Below, piece after piece: positions 1 through 15,800 of a stretch of DNA of 64,000 bases. The notes beneath the pieces are model-generated. The model ran no database searches and had not been told where the DNA came from. It worked only from the letters and a program-made list of their open reading frames with translations. A program made the translations under genes and the position numbers. Origin of the DNA: Girardinichthys multiradiatus (Eukaryota > Chordata > Actinopteri > Cyprinodontiformes > Goodeidae); NCBI RefSeq assembly GCF_021462225.1, contig NC_061808.1, positions 19,381,119-19,445,118 of the forward strand, read 5' to 3'. Each line of letters opens with the position of its first letter. Within the stretch, counting starts at the first letter, position 1.

Positions 1-886
1 TTTAAAAAGCAAAAAATTGGAGACTTGTTTTTTTGTGGAGTTCATTCAAAATTCCAAGTGGAAGTTGAATGTTTACCTAAAATGACCGTTTCCTCTCTAT
101 GAAAACTGATTGTCATGTTCATAGTATTTACAGCAAGTTTACTTTGTGTCCATGAACATTTCCTGTGATATATTTAAGGATTCTCCTTAAACACCCATGT
201 GAAATATGGGCATTTGTGTGATTCCAAGCATATTATGCAGATTCTTTAAACAGGTTAAGGGTGAACTTTGTGCATACACAGATGCAGAACTGGAACTGGC
301 AGCAGTGCAAAGCAGCGGCTTTAATCCTCTCAAGCACCGGCAGTTACAGCAGAACAACGAAGCGTTGTTTCAGTGTGTTTGCTCATAGTCTGGGAGCATA
401 CATACACAGGGTGTTCTTGGCCACAAGTCCACTTTGTTACATCATGGCTTTTTACATAGTTATGGAAACTTGGGTGCAATAAAGACCTGACTGACTCAGA
501 TGGCTCAAAACATTTCACATTTGACCAAATGTTTTGAATCATTTGTTGAAGGATAACGCCTAGCGTGATGTCACTCTCACGCTCATTATTGTAGGAGCAA
601 GTTGAATGTTTTTTATTACCAAAGTCAGATAAAAGTTAATAGAAAGATCTTGGGGAAGCTCTAAATTGTGGTTTAAGGAGGGTATGCTTCACTCAAGAAT
701 AGGAAGTTGCCGCACCTAAACATGTTGTGTCAACATAACATTCAAAGCAAAGATCTAATTAAATCCTTAACTAATCAACTTCTATCCAAACATGTATCTC
801 TGTTACTGTCAGAAGTTCCTCCAATTCAATAAAATGTTTAATCATTATTTGCATTCAGAGATTTGGCTTCTGTCTGCTTGTTATAG
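1..886. other. snx17 intron, left edge, no exon seen
   Basis: I looked for the preceding snx17 exon, which should end in phase 1 just before the VRQ codons and encode the KYMQA-like end of the PX helix, and did not find it. It must lie left of position 1. The sequence is AT-rich and I see no recognisable element. Confidence 0.5.
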
Positions 887-3800
887 TTCGACAACATCCT
901 TTGCTTGGAGCCAGTGAGCTTTTTAACAGCTTCTTAAGGAACGCACAGCAGGTTGGTGTTTCTTTTTTTTTTTCTTCTCTCACTACACTCAACCTGTTTC
1001 TGCTATATAAAACAAACAGCCTTGCCAGATCATTCTGCCTGAACGGTAATTATTATTTTTGTTGTAGTGTCAAGTAGCAGAACAGTTATCACTTTTTTTT
1101 TTCCTGGTTGTTGCTGGAGGTTCTCAAGATGCAACCTGCAGGTTAGATGTGTCATATGAAGCGTGCCTTGCATGCTGCAGGAAACCATAAAGAAAGCTGC
1201 CTTTGGGCAAACGTGTAGTCATAGTTGCTTTGTGTGGGGGGACTTGATCCTTTTGAACTATTATGTCATAGCCCAAAAGAAAAGGGTGAGCCTTGTGATG
1301 ATTCATCCCCTATGAGATCTGCCAAACAGCTCTTTGTGAAGCACCAGAAAATGAGCCTATCTGACGTAAAGGACACTATTGGAGCATAAACAGATTTCAA
1401 ATGAAAGGTTATAATGCTACACACTCGGGGTGATGTGTATTGGCTGTGAATCACCTTCATGGACCGATTCTTTTGTCCAAACCCACGTTCTCCCCCTCTC
1501 TCCTCTCATATCGCCACATTTGTAAGTGTTTGAGCACATCCCCATGCACACTGTGAGGGCTGCAGGTGCAGAATACAAGATGATTGACCACCCACTGTAG
1601 GCATTTGATCTGCACTTTTGGCTGTTCTTGGAGAACCTCCCCCCCCCCTGCTGAGAGAACAGGCAAGAGGGAATTATGAGGAGGTGATGAGAGACTGCCT
1701 GAGGGCAGAGGAAGCAGGTGCTATTGTCTTCAACATCTACTACAGTGACAGTCAGAAGCCTTAATATACTTGTCATGGGCACGAATGTCATATTGATTTT
1801 ATTCAAACTACTGTAATGTACTGTAATAACTTAAAATCAAGAAATAGGTGCACAAGTTCAGTTTTATTGTGGCTATTTAATAATTCACACAAGGCCATAG
1901 TTATACATGCAGGCTCAAATACCATGCATTCACCTAAATCTACAGGTCCTTCTCAAAATATTAGCATATTATGACAAAGTTCATTATTTTCCATAATGTC
2001 ATGATGAAAATTTAACATTCATATATTTTAGATTCATTGCACACTAACTGAAATATTTCAGGTTTTTTATTGTCTTAATACGGATGATTTTGACATACAG
2101 CTCATGAAAACCCAAAATTCCTATCTCACAAAATTAGCATATTTCATCCGACCAATAAAAGAAAAGTGTTTTTAATCCAAAAAACGTCAACCTTCAAATA
2201 ATCATGTACAGTTATGCACTCAATACTTGGTCGGGAATCCTTTTGCAGAAATGACTGCTTCAATGTGGCGTGGCATGGAGGCAATCAGCCTGTGGCACTG
2301 CTGAGGTCTTATGGAGGCCCAGGATGCTTCGATAGCGGCCTTTAGCTCATCCAGAGTGTTGGGTCTTGAGTCTCTCAACGTTCTCTTCACAATATCCCAC
2401 AGATTCTCTATGGGGTTCAGGTCAGGAGAGTTGGCAGGTCAATTGAGCACAGTGATACCATGGTCAGTAAACCATTTACCAGTGGTTTTGGCACTGTGAG
2501 CAGGTGCCAGGTCGTGCTGAAAAATGAAATCTTCATCTCCATAAAGCTTTTCAGCAGATGGAAGCATGAAGTGCTCCAAAATCTCCTGATAGCCGCTGTT
2601 TCTGGTTCAAAAGTGGCTTGACCTGGGGAATGCGGCACCTGTAGCCCATTTCCTGCACACGTCTGTGCACGGTGGCTCTGGATGTTTCTACTCCAGACTC
2701 AGTCCACTGCTTCCGCAGGTCCCCCAAGGTCTGGAATCGGCCCTTCTCCACAATCTTCCTCAGGGTCCGGTCACCTCTTCTCGTTGTGCAGCGTTTTCTG
2801 CCACACTTTTTCCTTCCCACAGACTTCCCACTGAGGTGCCTTGATACAGCACTCTGGGAACAGCCTATTCGTTCAGAAATTTCTTTCTGTGTCTTACCCT
2901 CTTGCTTGAGGGTGTCAATAGTGGCCTTCTGGACAGCAGTCAGGTCGGCAGTCTTACCCATGATTGGGGTTTTGAGTGATGAACCAGGCTGGGAGTTTTA
3001 AAGGCCTCAGGAATCTTTTGCAGGTGTTTAGAGTTAACTCGTTGATTCAGATGATTAGGTTCATAGCTCGTTTAGAGACCCTTTTAATGATATGCTAATT
3101 TTGTGAGATAGGAATTTTGGGTTTTCATGAGCTGTATGTCAAAATCATCCGTATTAAGACAATAAAAGACCTGAAATATTTCAGTTAGTGTGCAATGAAT
3201 CTAAAATATATGAATGTTGAATTTTCATCATGACATTATGGAAAATAATGAACTTTATCACAATATGCTAATATTTTGAGAAGGACCTGTATTAAATGGT
3301 GCTGAAGGTTGTCTTTGGGTCAAAACCCTTTAACTCCTTGTTCCTGATCATACAATCCAGACAGGAGTTTAGCTTTGACAAAATTAAAATGATATGGATT
3401 GGATTAAACTTGGTTAACGACAGTTGAATTCACCGATTCAAGAAGAGTCATAGATTTACATAAGATGCAAACATTTTTGCTGTCCTCATGGACTAAAACG
3501 CAAGTAATAAGCTCTGCCCCACAATAGACACATTCAAGCATGACTGGAATTTGCAGTTCCTCTCATTAAAAAGTCAAATGCCTGCTGGGAAAAAGGTTTT
3601 TTGGTTAGATGAGATCAAGATGTACCTATTTGGGGACAGTGACGAGGAGGATGATTGGAAGACACAAGATGAGGCTTTTAAATCATAGAATGCTTTACTA
3701 ACTGTAAAGCATTGGGGTGGCAGCATCATGCTGTGGGACTGTTTGACTCCCAGGGGCACTGGTGCTTTGAACAATGGGAAAGGAATGATGCAATAAGACG

Positions 3801-6800
3801 ACTCCCAAAAGTGCCTTTAACCTCAGCTCAAACAGCTTAGGCGGTTTGAAAGTTGGGTTTTCCAGCAGGACACTGATCCAAAGCCAACAGCAAATGAACC
3901 TGAAGATGGATAAGGCAGGCAAACTGGAATGGACTCTACAAAGCCCAAGCCTCAACTTAAAGAAACATGTTTGGTCAACTTTGATTTTGTGGATTTAATA
4001 GAAAAAGCCCTAAATTAATGATGTGGAAATCTCACTGCAGCTGTAGTAGATGTGGAGAATATTAGTTTTACTGAAGAGTCAAAGCTTTTGCTTTCCAGCT
4101 CTGATAGCTATTTATCAGCCCTCAGCATTTTCATTCATTTGGCTGTGTGGTTTTGCTTTTTAAAGACAGGAATGTAAACACAGAGCCTACCCATGGAGCT
4201 GAATTAGCGCCTGGTTTGTTTTGTGTTGCTCCCACAGGAGACGCAGCAGATTCCCACAGAAGAGGTGGCCCTAGACATCTGCCTGTCTAATGGTCAGAAG
4301 GTTACGGTCAACATTTTGACTTCAGATCAGACAGAGGAAGTTCTTGATGTAAGTAAAACGTAACTCTTCATCTGTTCCTGAAAAGACTTTTGTAAGCAAA
4401 CGAATTTAAAGCAAATGTGTTTTTATGTGCTGAAAATACGTAATGGTGCTGATTGTAAAAAAAATGGGCAGACATCTTGATATAAGGAGCATCACCTTTC
4501 ACGCCAACAGTTTTCTCCATTTTATTCTACATCACACCTAGTTGTGTCTTGAGCCGGAGGAGTTTAAACTCTTCTCTTTCTGTCAGATCTAGTAAATTGC
4601 TTTAGACTCTGTGTGAGCTTGAAGCCAACATATACCATAAATCAAATTTAGTCCTGTTCACTTTCATAAATCTTTCTAGAAAAAAAGCCAAATTTAAACG
4701 ATCCTATAAAACCTCTGATGTCTCACTAAAGTACACAAACAAAACAAAATGACACAAGGGCAAACAAACCAGAGCTCATGACACTCATGTATTGCATAGA
4801 AAAGATAAAATATCCTTTTTGTATTAACCCTAATAATATGAACGCTACAAAAAGTCATTGGAGATACAACACTGTGGATTCAAGCTTCTGACAAGCTTTT
4901 ATAAAAGTTTAACCACAGTTAACCTCTGCTCCCATGGGCAGGGCTCAAAGCACAATGTTGTGTACCTGCTGTACCAAAACAAGCCAAGTTTTTCTCTGTT
5001 TTTGTTCTTACTTTGAAGACTAAAAGTGTCAAGATGTCTGCTTTAGGTTTCCTCAGAAATTCAGCAGTTGCCCACAGCATTTACTGTAGACATGCTGCTC
5101 TTTTCTGAATCCGTTTTGCTTCAGATAAATCCGGTTAAGAGGTGAAATAATTATATGAACACATCAGAACACATGACATGCTCTTATATAGTTTATAGCA
5201 ATAAACGTCATAAACGTTTCATGTTTGTGTTGTAAATAATCTTGAATACACATATGTACACATTATTCATTGTAGCTCTCTACTTTCAACCCTGCCACTG
5301 TAAGGATGGTCAGATCACAGAAACACTGGCTTTTTAAATCTTCACTAACAAACGAAATGAAATACTTTATTAACTCGGTTGAAGTTTGAAACAAGCCTCA
5401 CCTGTTTCACCTGTCATCAGGCTGCTGCAACAAAGCTCGACCTCCCAGACGACCTCGCCGGATATTTCAGTCTCTTCTTAGTCCGGGAAGGGGTGGATGA
5501 AAATCTAACATGTGAGTTACAAATTAAACCACAGCAGAGAATTTACAAACACTATTTATATTTTAGCTTCTTCCATTTATTTGTTTTAATAAAGGCATAT
5601 ATTTACAGGAGAATTGCTCAGTAAAAGTGCTGGTGAAAAATAACATTGGTTGACTCGTTCATTTATTTTCTGACGAACGTCAGGAAAATTTATTTTTTGA
5701 TTGTTTTACTTTAAGCTCAAAACCTCAAAATTATCATTAAATGTAAAATAGACTAAACTTGGAAAAAAGCAGAAGATGTTTACACCCTTTTGTCCAAAGA
5801 CCAGCCTTGAGGCACAGAGCAGGCAGTTGGTAAAATACATATTCTTAGAAATCAGAAGACAGAATACAAACAGTACAATTTGGTTAAGAGAAAAGTTCAA
5901 AAGCTAGATTTAACCCCAAAATAGGGCTGTGACATCAGAATTAAGTACTGACTGCACCTAGTTGTTTTTAAAAAAAAATAAGGTTTCTGTTTAAAAGAAT
6001 CAGACCCTTATTGGCTGTTTAAAGACTTTTATATTGATTTAGCTCCAGTCTGTAAAATGATTTTCTTTTAAACAGCATCTTGGATCTTCATGCAAATTAT
6101 ACATAAAAAAATAAATGAAATGCAGTATAAATGCAGCTGATATCTGGCCACTCGGGACACCACTACAGCCAAAGAATTTATCATTAACAAGACATTTTAA
6201 AATCCAGAGCTGCACATATTAGCATTTGTGGTGGTGTTAAGTGTCTTTCACTGGAAAAAGTGGGCCAGTTACAACCCTATGATACAGGTACAGTAAAACA
6301 AGCTAAAAAAGTTCTTCGCTGATTTGTTTATTGTAGTTATAAGATTACGTTGCAGCCATATTAAAATATATCTGCAGTAAAGAAGAAAAGAGAACAGCGA
6401 GCAAAACTTGTACTGTTTAATTTCAAAGCTGCAGGTTTTGGATCTCAAAAAGTTTTGTTTTCAATCATACAAACATGATTTTGTGTTATAGGTTTTCTGG
6501 AAATATGCTTGAATTCTTTCAGGTTTTTTTCCACCTGGGCGCAGTCCAGATGGCGTCCTACCTTCCCTGATTGTTTCTGGTTGCCATCACTACTTTTGCC
6601 CTTGAGACTTAAGATGTTTCTACCTGTTTTTTTTTTCTTTCCTGTGTCCCTCTCAGTTGTCCGGAAGCTCCAGGACTTTGAGCTGCCTTACATATCGATT
6701 ACCAGCCTGCAAAGCTCTGATTATCACATAGTCTTACGGAAAAGGTACTGAGCTCCTGTTCTCCTTATGATCATGTCCTTCTGCAGAACTCTTTACTCAA

Positions 6801-9800
6801 AAATGATTATCTAGTCCATTTAAAAAACAAGGACATTTTTCTTTCTCCATGTAATTTAAATTAAAGTTGGAGCTGCATATCTGACATTAGTTATTTTCAA
6901 AGCTGCAAATAATTTGAGTAGGGAACTCGGTTTTTTGTACTGGGCAGTATTTATCAATGCTAGAAGGGACAGGGTTTGATGGTAGACCTTTAGACCTAGA
7001 AGAAGTAAAGGTAAGACAGTGACATGAAATGACCTTTTGTTCCAAATCACATGCTTCCTCTTTCATTTCATCATGCAGCAACACTTACAAAGTCTGTCAT
7101 TTTGCAAGAGGTATGACCTCTTGAAGGGACTTTCTAGCTCTGGTCTGCTTGATTTGCAATATTTATTACAGAGAAAGCCTAAACCTGTGTGCAGAACATT
7201 CATCTATGCCTTGAATGTTCTTCTGAGAACAGAAGACGGGTAATGATAGCTAGAGATGCATGCCATCCTACCTATTTTTACTATAAAATGCAGCTGAGTG
7301 CATTTCTGCATTCTAATAATTAAAAAGTTTATTTAAGACATTTAACATGCAAAAGAATGGTATGTAAAATGCAAATTTGTAGTTTCAGCATTTGAGATTT
7401 CTAAATTTAAAACTATGATTATTACCTGAGAAGTGGACTGGTTACAAACATTTATGAAAAACAACACTTTTACTTTGCAGGTTTACATAAACTACTTTAT
7501 TTAAAGTCCATAAATAATAAGCAAACATTTATATGACCACCCTTTTAGCTAAGACTTATTTTTAAATGATATTAAATGACACAAACATGCACCAGAAATG
7601 AAGTAACATTATATCTATATAGCACCTTTCAAGGTACAAAATCACAAAATGCTTCACGAGTGCCAACAATACATAAAAAACCCAAGAAATTTTAATAAAA
7701 TGCAAATTTAAAAACATGTGACCTTTTTTAAAAGAGACCACAGAGCCCACCAATCTCATGTCCATCTGGGGGCCACTGAACTGAAGGCTTTGTCTACTTT
7801 AGTTTTCCATTTAATATGGGGGACCATCAGCAGGCCCTGGTCACAGGACCTCAGAGATCTGCCAGGGACATGTGGATGCAGAAGGTCTCTGATATACTCT
7901 GGTGTCTGTCTGCAAGGAGTTCTCCAAGTCAGTAAAAGACTTGACATTTCATGACATGACATTAATTCATGAGATCAATGATACTATGCATATAATTGTA
8001 TATTTCTTAATTACTACCCATGAATATGTAATATTTTCAAGGTCCCAACCTTCTTTTGTAAGAGATAAAATGTAAACGTTGAGTAAAACGCTACAAACAA
8101 AACATCTGTTTTTGCAAGAATTGAGCATTCAAAGTATCTGTAGGATCATAAAAACCCTACATTTTAATTTTATCTCAATTTTAGACTCTAAAAAATATCT
8201 GACTCTCCATTCTGACTCTCTTATATTTCATTTAGTCTCATGTTAAATTTTGACATTTGTTCATTACTGGCTTTTATCATTTGCAGACATTCAACAAAAA
8301 CCCACTAATGAATTCTGCTCCTGAAATGGGCTTAGCGTAGGTTGTTGAAGAAATAAATATCAAAAGGTTCTTGTTAGGGTTTCCACTAACGGTTCCTTTG
8401 TCATGGGATGTGTCTTTATCTAAGGAAGTTTGGTTAAAATACAGGAATAGTTGAGTAAAACCTGTTGTCAGCAGCTGTATGAAAAGTGGATAATCTGGGT
8501 GTAAAAGTATATATACTACAGCCAAAAGAAAAAACGTTAAGTATCTAGGTTATTATGCAAGTGAACTAAATGTTTTAGGTAAATAAATTAGGTTTTGCAA
8601 GTAACATAAGTCTTAACTGGAGCTGCACAACATGTAGACATATGTAAACATTATCACAATATCAACATTGCAATTGCAAAAGACTGCTTGGATGCAAATG
8701 TAATTAATTAATTAATGACAGATGATATGGATTAAAACTCAGCTTATCAATAAGATTTCTTGGATGGACTTTTTTCCTTTAATGTCCACAGCTGGTAAAG
8801 GCCTTGGTAACAGTGGAAGTTGGGGCACTTGGTCAGGCTGGGTGTGGTAAAACAATGGAGAGAAGGAATGACATTGGCAATGATTTAAGAGAGGAACTAC
8901 TGCTCTTCATCAGTTTAGGAGTGGGGCTTAGACTAATCATGTGAAGGATGACCCACAAGAAGAAGAAGCTCTATTGTTATTGTACAGAATGTAATGAAAT
9001 TCTTTTCAGTAGAGTCTCTGTTAGCATCTACAATGTCAAAAAGAGAATGAAACGTAATAAATATTAAAATGTAGCTAAAATATGTTGTATAATAAATTGT
9101 CTGTATTCAAACTAATGCATCGACCAATGGAAAACATACAAAAAACTAGAAATCCATGCATATTTCACCCTGAAGCTAAACTGCAGTGCAACCTGCTAAA
9201 AAAAGAACTTTGACCTTGTTAGAGTCTGAGGTCAACTTCTTTTCAGAGCTAAAGCTGGTGGCAGTACTTCAATATGAAGACTAAACAATATAATTTGTTT
9301 GGAAAGATTCTCTCTAAAATCAACAGGACAGCATGACTTAGGTTTAAACAAATGACTTCAGAACCAGTTTCCTCTGGACCGACTAAAGAACATATTTAGA
9401 GAAAATCGGAAGGAGCTTATAGATGTTAAAAGGAAAACAAGCTCATGCCAACTGCTGAGCACTGTTCTACAAAGTCAATGTATTGGACTAATTTGACAAC
9501 CACAGGAATTGGGCAACTTCAAATCATAAAGTTAACCTCTTCCTCTTTTGCATATTGAAGTATTCTTGAGTTAAATATGAGGTGGGGGGTGAAATACTGA
9601 CACAATGTACATATATTTTCCCGTTTATCTAAGGCTACATGTATTTAAATGTAAGAGCTTAGAATTAAAAACATACTTTTTCAACCTAGCAGCATGCAAC
9701 AACCGGTTCGCCATGTTTCTTTTGGCATACTGGAAATTCCTCCACCACTGCTACGTGCGTTTAGGAGTTATTCCTTGTGCTGCATATTATCAAAATACAA

Positions 9801-12800
9801 AAATATGAACAAACCGCCCTGGGTTGGAACAAATACATATTCCTCTGTACAGTCAGAAGTCTGCCTTCTCCCTTTGTCAAGACAACATATTATTTTAACT
9901 TCGTTGTGATTCTGTGGTCACCCGGCCTCCTGCTGACTGCAGAGGTACACAGGATGTTTACCTTCTTTCTCCCCGAAGTAAAGTCTCAGCCCTGCTGACC
10001 TAGTTTCATGTTGTAGGGAGGCGAGGGAAGAATGAATGTAGAACTAACGAGCTGAGGAGGAGGATAAACAGACCCCATAGTGTATAAGATTACCGGATAG
10101 GCTGAGGTTAAAGAGGATCAGAAAGTTTTTATCTTTAAATACTGAAATTAAGAAAGATTTTTCTTCAAAACACTCGTTGTTTTTATATAATTTTATCCAT
10201 GATTTGAAAAGGAATATATTATTTCAAAACGTTCTGTTACTCTTATTGGCAGTAAAAACAAATAACTCCTTTTTTAATTCTGTTCTGCTTCCCCTTCTTC
10301 CTCCCCCGTTCTCTCTTAAATTGCCGACACTGTCAGGTTCTTCAAAGCAACTTCTCTAACCACTACACATGTTAAATATACAGGATGCTCCACAATTATT
10401 GCCCCCCATGCTACTATCCTCCTCCAGATGTTTGACATATTTTAACTGCTGCCTCGACTGTTGATTTGGGCAAGTTTAGACGAGTAGCTAGAAAACATGT
10501 ATGGCTTAAATAAAACTAAAGATCGAGTATGAGACATTTGTCAGTCACATATCAGTGAATAGTTGAAATAAAACACCAAAATCCCAGGCAGGAAGAGATG
10601 TTTTTTATTGTATCTGACTTTACTTAGCATCAGTATTTGATTTTTCTGTAAATGAAGTTCATTAGTGTCTTGTCTTTTTCTTCCAGGTGTTGGTTTACTT
10701 TAATTAAACCCGTTTGAGTGTCCAAATACAAATATTCATCTTCTTTTTGGGTGATTTACTGGAAATATAAACTTTATTTGCTGGTGTGGTAATCATTGTT
10801 TTAGCTTTTCTGTATGTTAAGCTGTTAATCTGTCAAGATCTTTGTTTTCTCAGTTACTGGGACATGGCGTATGATGGTGATGTCATGGACAACAGAGTTG
10901 GCCTGAATTTGCTGTACGCCCAGGTAGGAGCCAGAGTTCCACCAGTGTGTGGAAAGATGTCTGGATAAATATGAAAGGAATGTTAAGTATTTCAAAAATA
11001 TGTTTATTTCCAGACCTTACTCCTTTTTCCACCGTGTCAACATGACCAAATATGACTTTCCTAAAATAAGTGTGCTTTTATATTGGTGATGTATAAAAGA
11101 TCCGCATAGTTACCATGATGTCAGTATTTTTTTTTCATCTACCACATTATAGCTTGCATTGATCATTTTTAGTCAAAGCTATCTCTGTACTAGACTATAT
11201 GTTGTAGTTTTTGCAGTTTCTATATTTAAAATCCGACAATGGGAGAAATATTTGCCAATAATTCAGGAAATTTGAGTCAGGAAAAGTTTGGAATTTTGTT
11301 GAGAGGAATTTATCTTCCTTCTCTTGCTTCCCCAGACAGTGTCTGACATTGAGCGAGGCTGGATTCTCGTCAACAAAGACCAGCACAGGCAGCTAAAATC
11401 ACTGCAGGAGAAAGGCTCCAAGAAAGAAGTAAGGATTTCTTCTTGAAATGATTTTTCCACTACAGTGTCACTTAAATCCAGCTGAGGCTTAGAAATGTCT
11501 TTGTCCAAAGATAAATCTGTTTTTTAAGGACAATATGCCTCTAATGGACGCTGGTGTGCAGTTTGGCCAGGTTTTCCTCTTATTTTTTAATTCATTAGCC
11601 TTTTTTAATTGGGTTTCCATTTTTTATGCATCCCTCTTCCCAGTTCATCCATCTAGGCCAGACCCTGAAATATTACGGCTACTTAAAGTTTGATCCATGC
11701 ATCACGGACTTCCCCGAGAAGGGCTGCCAAGTGATTGTCAGCGCTGGCAACAACGAGCTGAATTTCCACGTTAAGCTGCCTAATGAGCAGATGAAGGAGG
11801 GAAGCTTTAAGGTCACGCGTATGAGGTGCTGGCGAGTCACGTCGTCTGTAAGTGGAACGTGTGTTTGTGCAAACCAGAGAGAATCTGTCAATTTCCCCTA
11901 AAAAATTGTATTGTTATTTTGTTTTCTTAAAGCGACAGGCAAGGTTTGTTCAGAGCCAGATCAGTTGCAGCATTCTAGGCTTTTTAAATTTAACAGCTGC
12001 TACTTCTTTGAAGTGCATTTCACATTTAATTCATTCTTTATATAGAAATTTAGCAACTTAAGCAAGTAAAAAGAAAAGGTGCTGTCTTTTAAACCTCCCT
12101 CTTCTCCATTGTTTCATCTGTGCGCAAAAGGTGTCTTTTCTTTTTTTTTTTTTTTTCAATTTTTTTCTAACTGCAACCTGACCTGTCTAAGTGTTGAGGC
12201 CCACCAGGGGTTTTGGGTCTGCAGATAAATCCTTTCTAGTCATGAAATCTTTTCTTGATCCTTGAATGAAAACATGTGCACACCTGCATCCTGTTGAATA
12301 TTGTTGACTTTGTGTGCAGTCAAAATTCTCCATGGAAGCAATTTCCCATCCATAAAGAGAACCAGTTAATTTCTTTCCCAAACCATCTGACTTATGTTAT
12401 GTCGAACCATTTTCCTACACACGTGTTGAGAAGTCCCCTGTAGTTCAAATATCTCTAGAGAAACCCTGATCAGTTTTTATAACGCTTTTGAATAAAATGT
12501 ACCTGACTATTGGAGAAAGGGGGTCCGTTTCTCCGTGTTCTACCCCTTCCTGCTTCTCCTGTGTGGGTCTGCACGGTGCAGCCTTATATCGAGGCTTCAA
12601 TTGCCGTATTCCTCTGCCATAAGTTGGAAACAATATAGTTTATTTTCTACTGCGTTAAATCAGTAACATGTAAACTCGTACAGAGGTTTAATCATTTAAA
12701 TGTCGTGATTTGTCTTGAGGAGGCAAGCGGTCTTGTTGGCGGGGGGAGTGCCCCTCTTGGATCATGGTAGGGGAAACGCTGGTGTGTATTCCTTTAGCAG

Positions 12801-15800
12801 AAGTCCCCAAGTGATAGGCCGCAGTCCGGATCTGGACCCAAATAGGGGTCTTGTGTAGTTTTCTGTAATCGTTTTCTCTCTGCTGAGAAGTAGGTAAGCC
12901 TGAGAAAAAAACTGCAGGTTAAAAAAGAAATTCTGCACAGGTGTCTCTAAAAAGAGGAGAATTGAGTTTCTATTCAGACAGGACAGGCTACTGCACGTTC
13001 TTTCTTTCTATGAAGAGTTTTAAAACTTGTTTGTGCTGCATGATCAGAGATGGCAAAAATCATTAAATGGTGCACAATGTTGGGGGTAGTAGCAAATTAA
13101 CCACAAAATATGTTCAGGCATAGTACCAACACACATCTTTAATTAGAGCACATGAAATAATCAAAGAACCCAGTTTGAAAGATCAAGCAGTTTATTGGCA
13201 GTAACTGACTGATTTTGAGTCAATATAAAAAATAGAGAATCTGGATTCTTACCTTGACTCAGATTTCCACAAGGCTGCCAACATTTTCTTGACACAGACG
13301 ATGAAAGCTTAAAAAAAACTGAGCAGCTTAGCTGTAAAGTGTCACTTTCTGTTTAGAAGCAACAGGCTGAAGGAACAGCAGCCACACCCCGGTAGAAAGC
13401 TATGCACAGTTTCCTTTTTTAAATGACTTAGATCTTTATGCTTCCTCTGACCTCATTTATTAGCACCTCAGCGCTACTGAAAACAGCCATCTTTGAGTCT
13501 TCTTCACTCAGTAACCTGACCTTTTTGTTACAGTGAGAAAATTGCTGATTACTCCCTACATAACCTTCGCTGCTGTTAGAACAACAAGCATTTGCAGATA
13601 AAATTCTGTATTAAAATAGGGATGGTTTACTTTTGCAACACATTCATATGTAACTAGTCATCATGTTTATCAGACAATCTGTTTAGGGTTCTCCAAAAGT
13701 TAATTTGCACACAGATCTAGACACATGACACCATATAACATCTAAATGTCTCCTGGCCCGGCTGATTACACACTGGGAGCCCCGACACTGCCCAGCAGGG
13801 TGATTATTTCCTGAGCTCACTCTCAGAGGTCAAAGTCATTTTAATGAGCCCTTTCCTGTCCAACAAATTATCTCAAGCATCTCATTTAGTGCGGCACTGC
13901 AACTCCATTCAATAGCGGGATCTCAGATTACATAGAACCAGTGTGTTGTTGCATTTGTTTGTCTTCTGTGTATTGTCTTTGTGGGTCTGATTAGCATTCC
14001 ATAGAAGAAATGTTGTTAGTGAGGAGCCCAGCTTCTTGAAAAGTTGATTTCCGGGATTTTGGAAACGTGGTTTTAATTTTAAAAGAAAAATAGTGTTGAA
14101 GATGAAAGTATCTAAACAAGTTGTCCCAAAAACAGGTCCTACACTCAGGGTTGTGTTTATGTGTTCTTGATTTTCACAGATAAACAAAGTAAAATTGGTA
14201 TGTTCTGTTTTTATTTCTTTCTAACTCTGCAGCAAGTCCCTGTATCAAATGGTACAAGTAATCCCTGCAACTCGGCAAAATGCGAGGTCAAGCTGGAGCT
14301 CGCCTTCGAGTATCTAATGAGCAAGGATCGCCTCCAGTGGGTCACCATCACCAGCCAGCAGGTAGGAGGAGCCTGGTGAGCTTAATGTGAGGGCTACAGG
14401 TACAATAAAAACCATGCATTCTCTCATGTTCTTTTTCCTTATTTAGTCCCTCTTTGTTTTATTGACTCTCTTATAAAGACATTGTTCTGAAGGTGAAGCC
14501 TGTAAAAAGCTGTAGGATTTTTTTCAAAGCACAAAAGCTATTAGTTTGACAGGTTTGCAAAGGGAACAACAATTACATATATTAGGCTTAGCCTACCAGG
14601 TGCAAGAATGACTCCTATTGTTGTACTTTTTATATTCGTTGTGTTGATAAAATTGTACTCATTTCAGGCCATCATGATGAGCACTTGCCTTCAGTCTATG
14701 GTGGATGAGCTAATGGTAAAGAAGTCGGGTGGCAGTATAAAGAAGGTTTGTATGAAAAAAAAAAATGGTTTCCATATATTTAATGTCTTCTCTTTTGGGC
14801 AAAATGATATGGATTTATTTTCATCAAACAGTTTGTATTTCTAGTGCACACTAAAAGGTTAACACTCATCATGGATGGATGTAGTATTCACTTTGGGGCT
14901 TTGAAGAGGCATTTTTAAAAGTGAAATGATCATAGGAACCAACTTTTTTTTTTTAAAGAATTTGTTTGGCACTAGAGGCCTTTATTTTGATAGTAGGAAG
15001 ACAGGAGCAAACAGAGGGGGAGAAAATCGGCGAAGGTCGCCGGGTCCGGGACTCGAACCCGGGACGGCCGCTTCGAGGTCTGTACCCTCTATATGTGGTC
15101 GCACGCTAACCCCTACACCATCAGCGCCATGCCCAGGACCCAACTATTTTGACGAGTTGTAGAAAGAGGAATTGGGGGCACAAATTTGAATTTGTTGTGG
15201 ATTTTCTCTGATCTTCGCATGGGCAGAATTATACATACAGGTTCATATGTACACATACACCCCAATAATATTTGGTTAAATGCCTCTTAGTTAGTGGCAT
15301 CTTGGCCAGGTGCTTTTTGTAATCACGAACAAGCTCCTCCCAAAACTCTGTTTGGATATTTGACTACTCTTCTGGGGAAAATTGGCAGAGTTCATTTAAA
15401 TATGTTGGTTTTCTAACACATTCCCCTCTGTTTAGTCCATAATCTTTCAACGGGGTTAAGATCGGGGTTTGGGAAAGTTAATAATAAGCTTAATGTCACC
15501 CTTTTTATCTATCTCAAAATCAGTTTTGATCTTTGCTTGTTATAATTATTTGGTTAGAACACCTAATTGTTTCCATGTTTTAACCATTTGACCCTCAGAG
15601 GAAAGAAAATTGGTTAAGATGCTCAGAAACGGCTCAGCAGCTACTGAGGCTCAAGACTACTATGAGCTTGAAAATGCTGGATATACCTGTGTCAATGTTC
15701 ATAGTGAGGCAGGTTTCACATCATCACAGGCTAATGAGCGTCTTGCCAAGAAAGAGCAACCAATAATTGGACACCTTTACATTTTATTTTTAATTTTCAG

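Noticed and set aside
15040..15125. tRNA gene (A-box and B-box on the minus strand)
   Set aside because: It is joined to a SINE body and A-rich tail, the whole is flanked by an 11-bp target duplication, and the cloverleaf is not convincing.
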